Shown here piece after piece: positions 63,774-64,000 of a stretch of DNA of 64,000 bases (its first letter is position 1; each line of letters opens with the position of its first letter). The stretch lies in contig JAFWYP010000024.1 in the NCBI GenBank assembly GCA_017517665.1, positions 1 through 64,000 of the forward strand, written 5' to 3'. The position numbers and the translations under genes are program-made. The notes under the pieces were generated by a model, which saw only the letters and a list, made by a program, of their open reading frames with translations, was not told where the DNA came from and did not search any database. This DNA is from Clostridia bacterium (GTDB lineage: Bacteria; Bacillota; Clostridia; Oscillospirales; Acutalibacteraceae).

Positions 63774-64000
63774 GGTTATTATTATTGGTTGTCCCGGAAG
63801 CGGCAAAACTACATTTTCATTAAAACTCAATAAAATTACGGGTTTACCCCTTTATCACCTTGATGCGATATGGCACAAGCCCGATAAAACTCACATTCCG
63901 AGAGAAGAATTCGATAAGAGAGCTGCCGAAATTTTTAATACTCCCGAATGGATAATTGACGGCAATTATAACAGAACAATTGAAATGAGACTTCAGCAGT
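63766..64000 (+). CDS. P-loop kinase-like protein (C-terminus cut by window edge)
   Basis: The visible 78 residues begin MNKVIIIGCPGSGKTTFSLKL, a Walker A loop of the adenylate-kinase-like fold, then LDAIWHKPDKT and WIIDGNYNRT. This matches the group of small nucleotide kinase-like ATPases annotated as topology-modulation or AAA proteins. The gene continues past the right edge. Confidence 0.75.
   Translation, partial: MNKVIIIGCPGSGKTTFSLKLNKITGLPLYHLDAIWHKPDKTHIPREEFDKRAAEIFNTPEWIIDGNYNRTIEMRLQQ

Noticed and set aside
1-64000. CRISPR arrays, tRNA or rRNA genes, insertion sequences, prophage
   Set aside because: No spaced direct repeats, cloverleaf or rRNA sequence, transposase, integrase or phage structural gene could be seen.

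Overview
This window is a chromosomal stretch of a low-GC Gram-positive bacterium, most likely an uncultured gut member of the Clostridia (Bacillota). The evidence is the housekeeping gene order typical of Firmicutes (tepA-ftsK/spoIIIE, miaB-ylbF-mutS-mutL-miaA, yggS-sepF-divIVA-lspA-rluD), strong AGGAGG-type ribosome binding sites, sigma-A-like TTGACA-17-TATAAT promoters, a SAM-I riboswitch before metK, a YwlE-type arginine phosphatase and a split two-gene transketolase. The species cannot be named from this sequence. I found no tRNA, rRNA, CRISPR array, insertion sequence or prophage. No gap between genes exceeds 300 bases.

Region 1 to 18.4 kb lies mostly on the minus strand. It holds an amino acid permease cut by the left edge, a small lipoprotein (plus strand), and a SAM-riboswitch transcript with metK and a polyprenol-type glycosyltransferase. 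An alpha/beta hydrolase and a large secreted glycoside-hydrolase-like protein follow as a pair. Next come a secreted papain-like protease and a four-gene operon: ECF sigma factor, membrane anti-sigma-like protein, exported protein with an internal duplication, and serpin lipoprotein. The region closes with NAD synthetase, a second exported TIM-barrel protein, and a dihydrouridine synthase with a small unknown gene.

Region 18.5 to 51.6 kb is plus-strand core genome apart from one sirtuin: polA-ywlE-rimI-tsaD, GTP-type PEP carboxykinase with tandem promoters, tepA-ftsK-radical SAM followed by two related metallo-beta-lactamase-fold genes (the second without its metal site) and a DUF3006 gene, then mismatch repair and tRNA modification (miaB, ylbF, mutS, mutL, miaA), cell division and envelope genes (HlyD-like, yggS, sepF, divIVA, lspA, rluD), a HAD phosphatase, split transketolase, a membrane-anchored propeller-like protein, a coiled-coil protein and a fumarase beta subunit without its alpha partner.

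Region 51.6 to 64 kb is more accessory: a PiT phosphate transporter that may start at AUU, a divergent SulP-like permease, another MBL-fold protein, an adenylate-forming enzyme with a cyclophilin, a secreted PHP phosphoesterase, and a tight operon of secreted and cytoplasmic hydrolases (propeller, GH43, alpha/beta hydrolase, sialidase-like BNR protein, Nudix, P-loop kinase cut by the right edge).

The most unusual content is the sigma/anti-sigma/serpin operon next to the secreted cysteine protease (7.3 to 13.4 kb), which looks like a regulated protease and protease-inhibitor island, and the MBL / degenerate MBL / DUF3006 trio (31.1 to 33.2 kb). All domain names come from reading motifs by eye; no database search was run.
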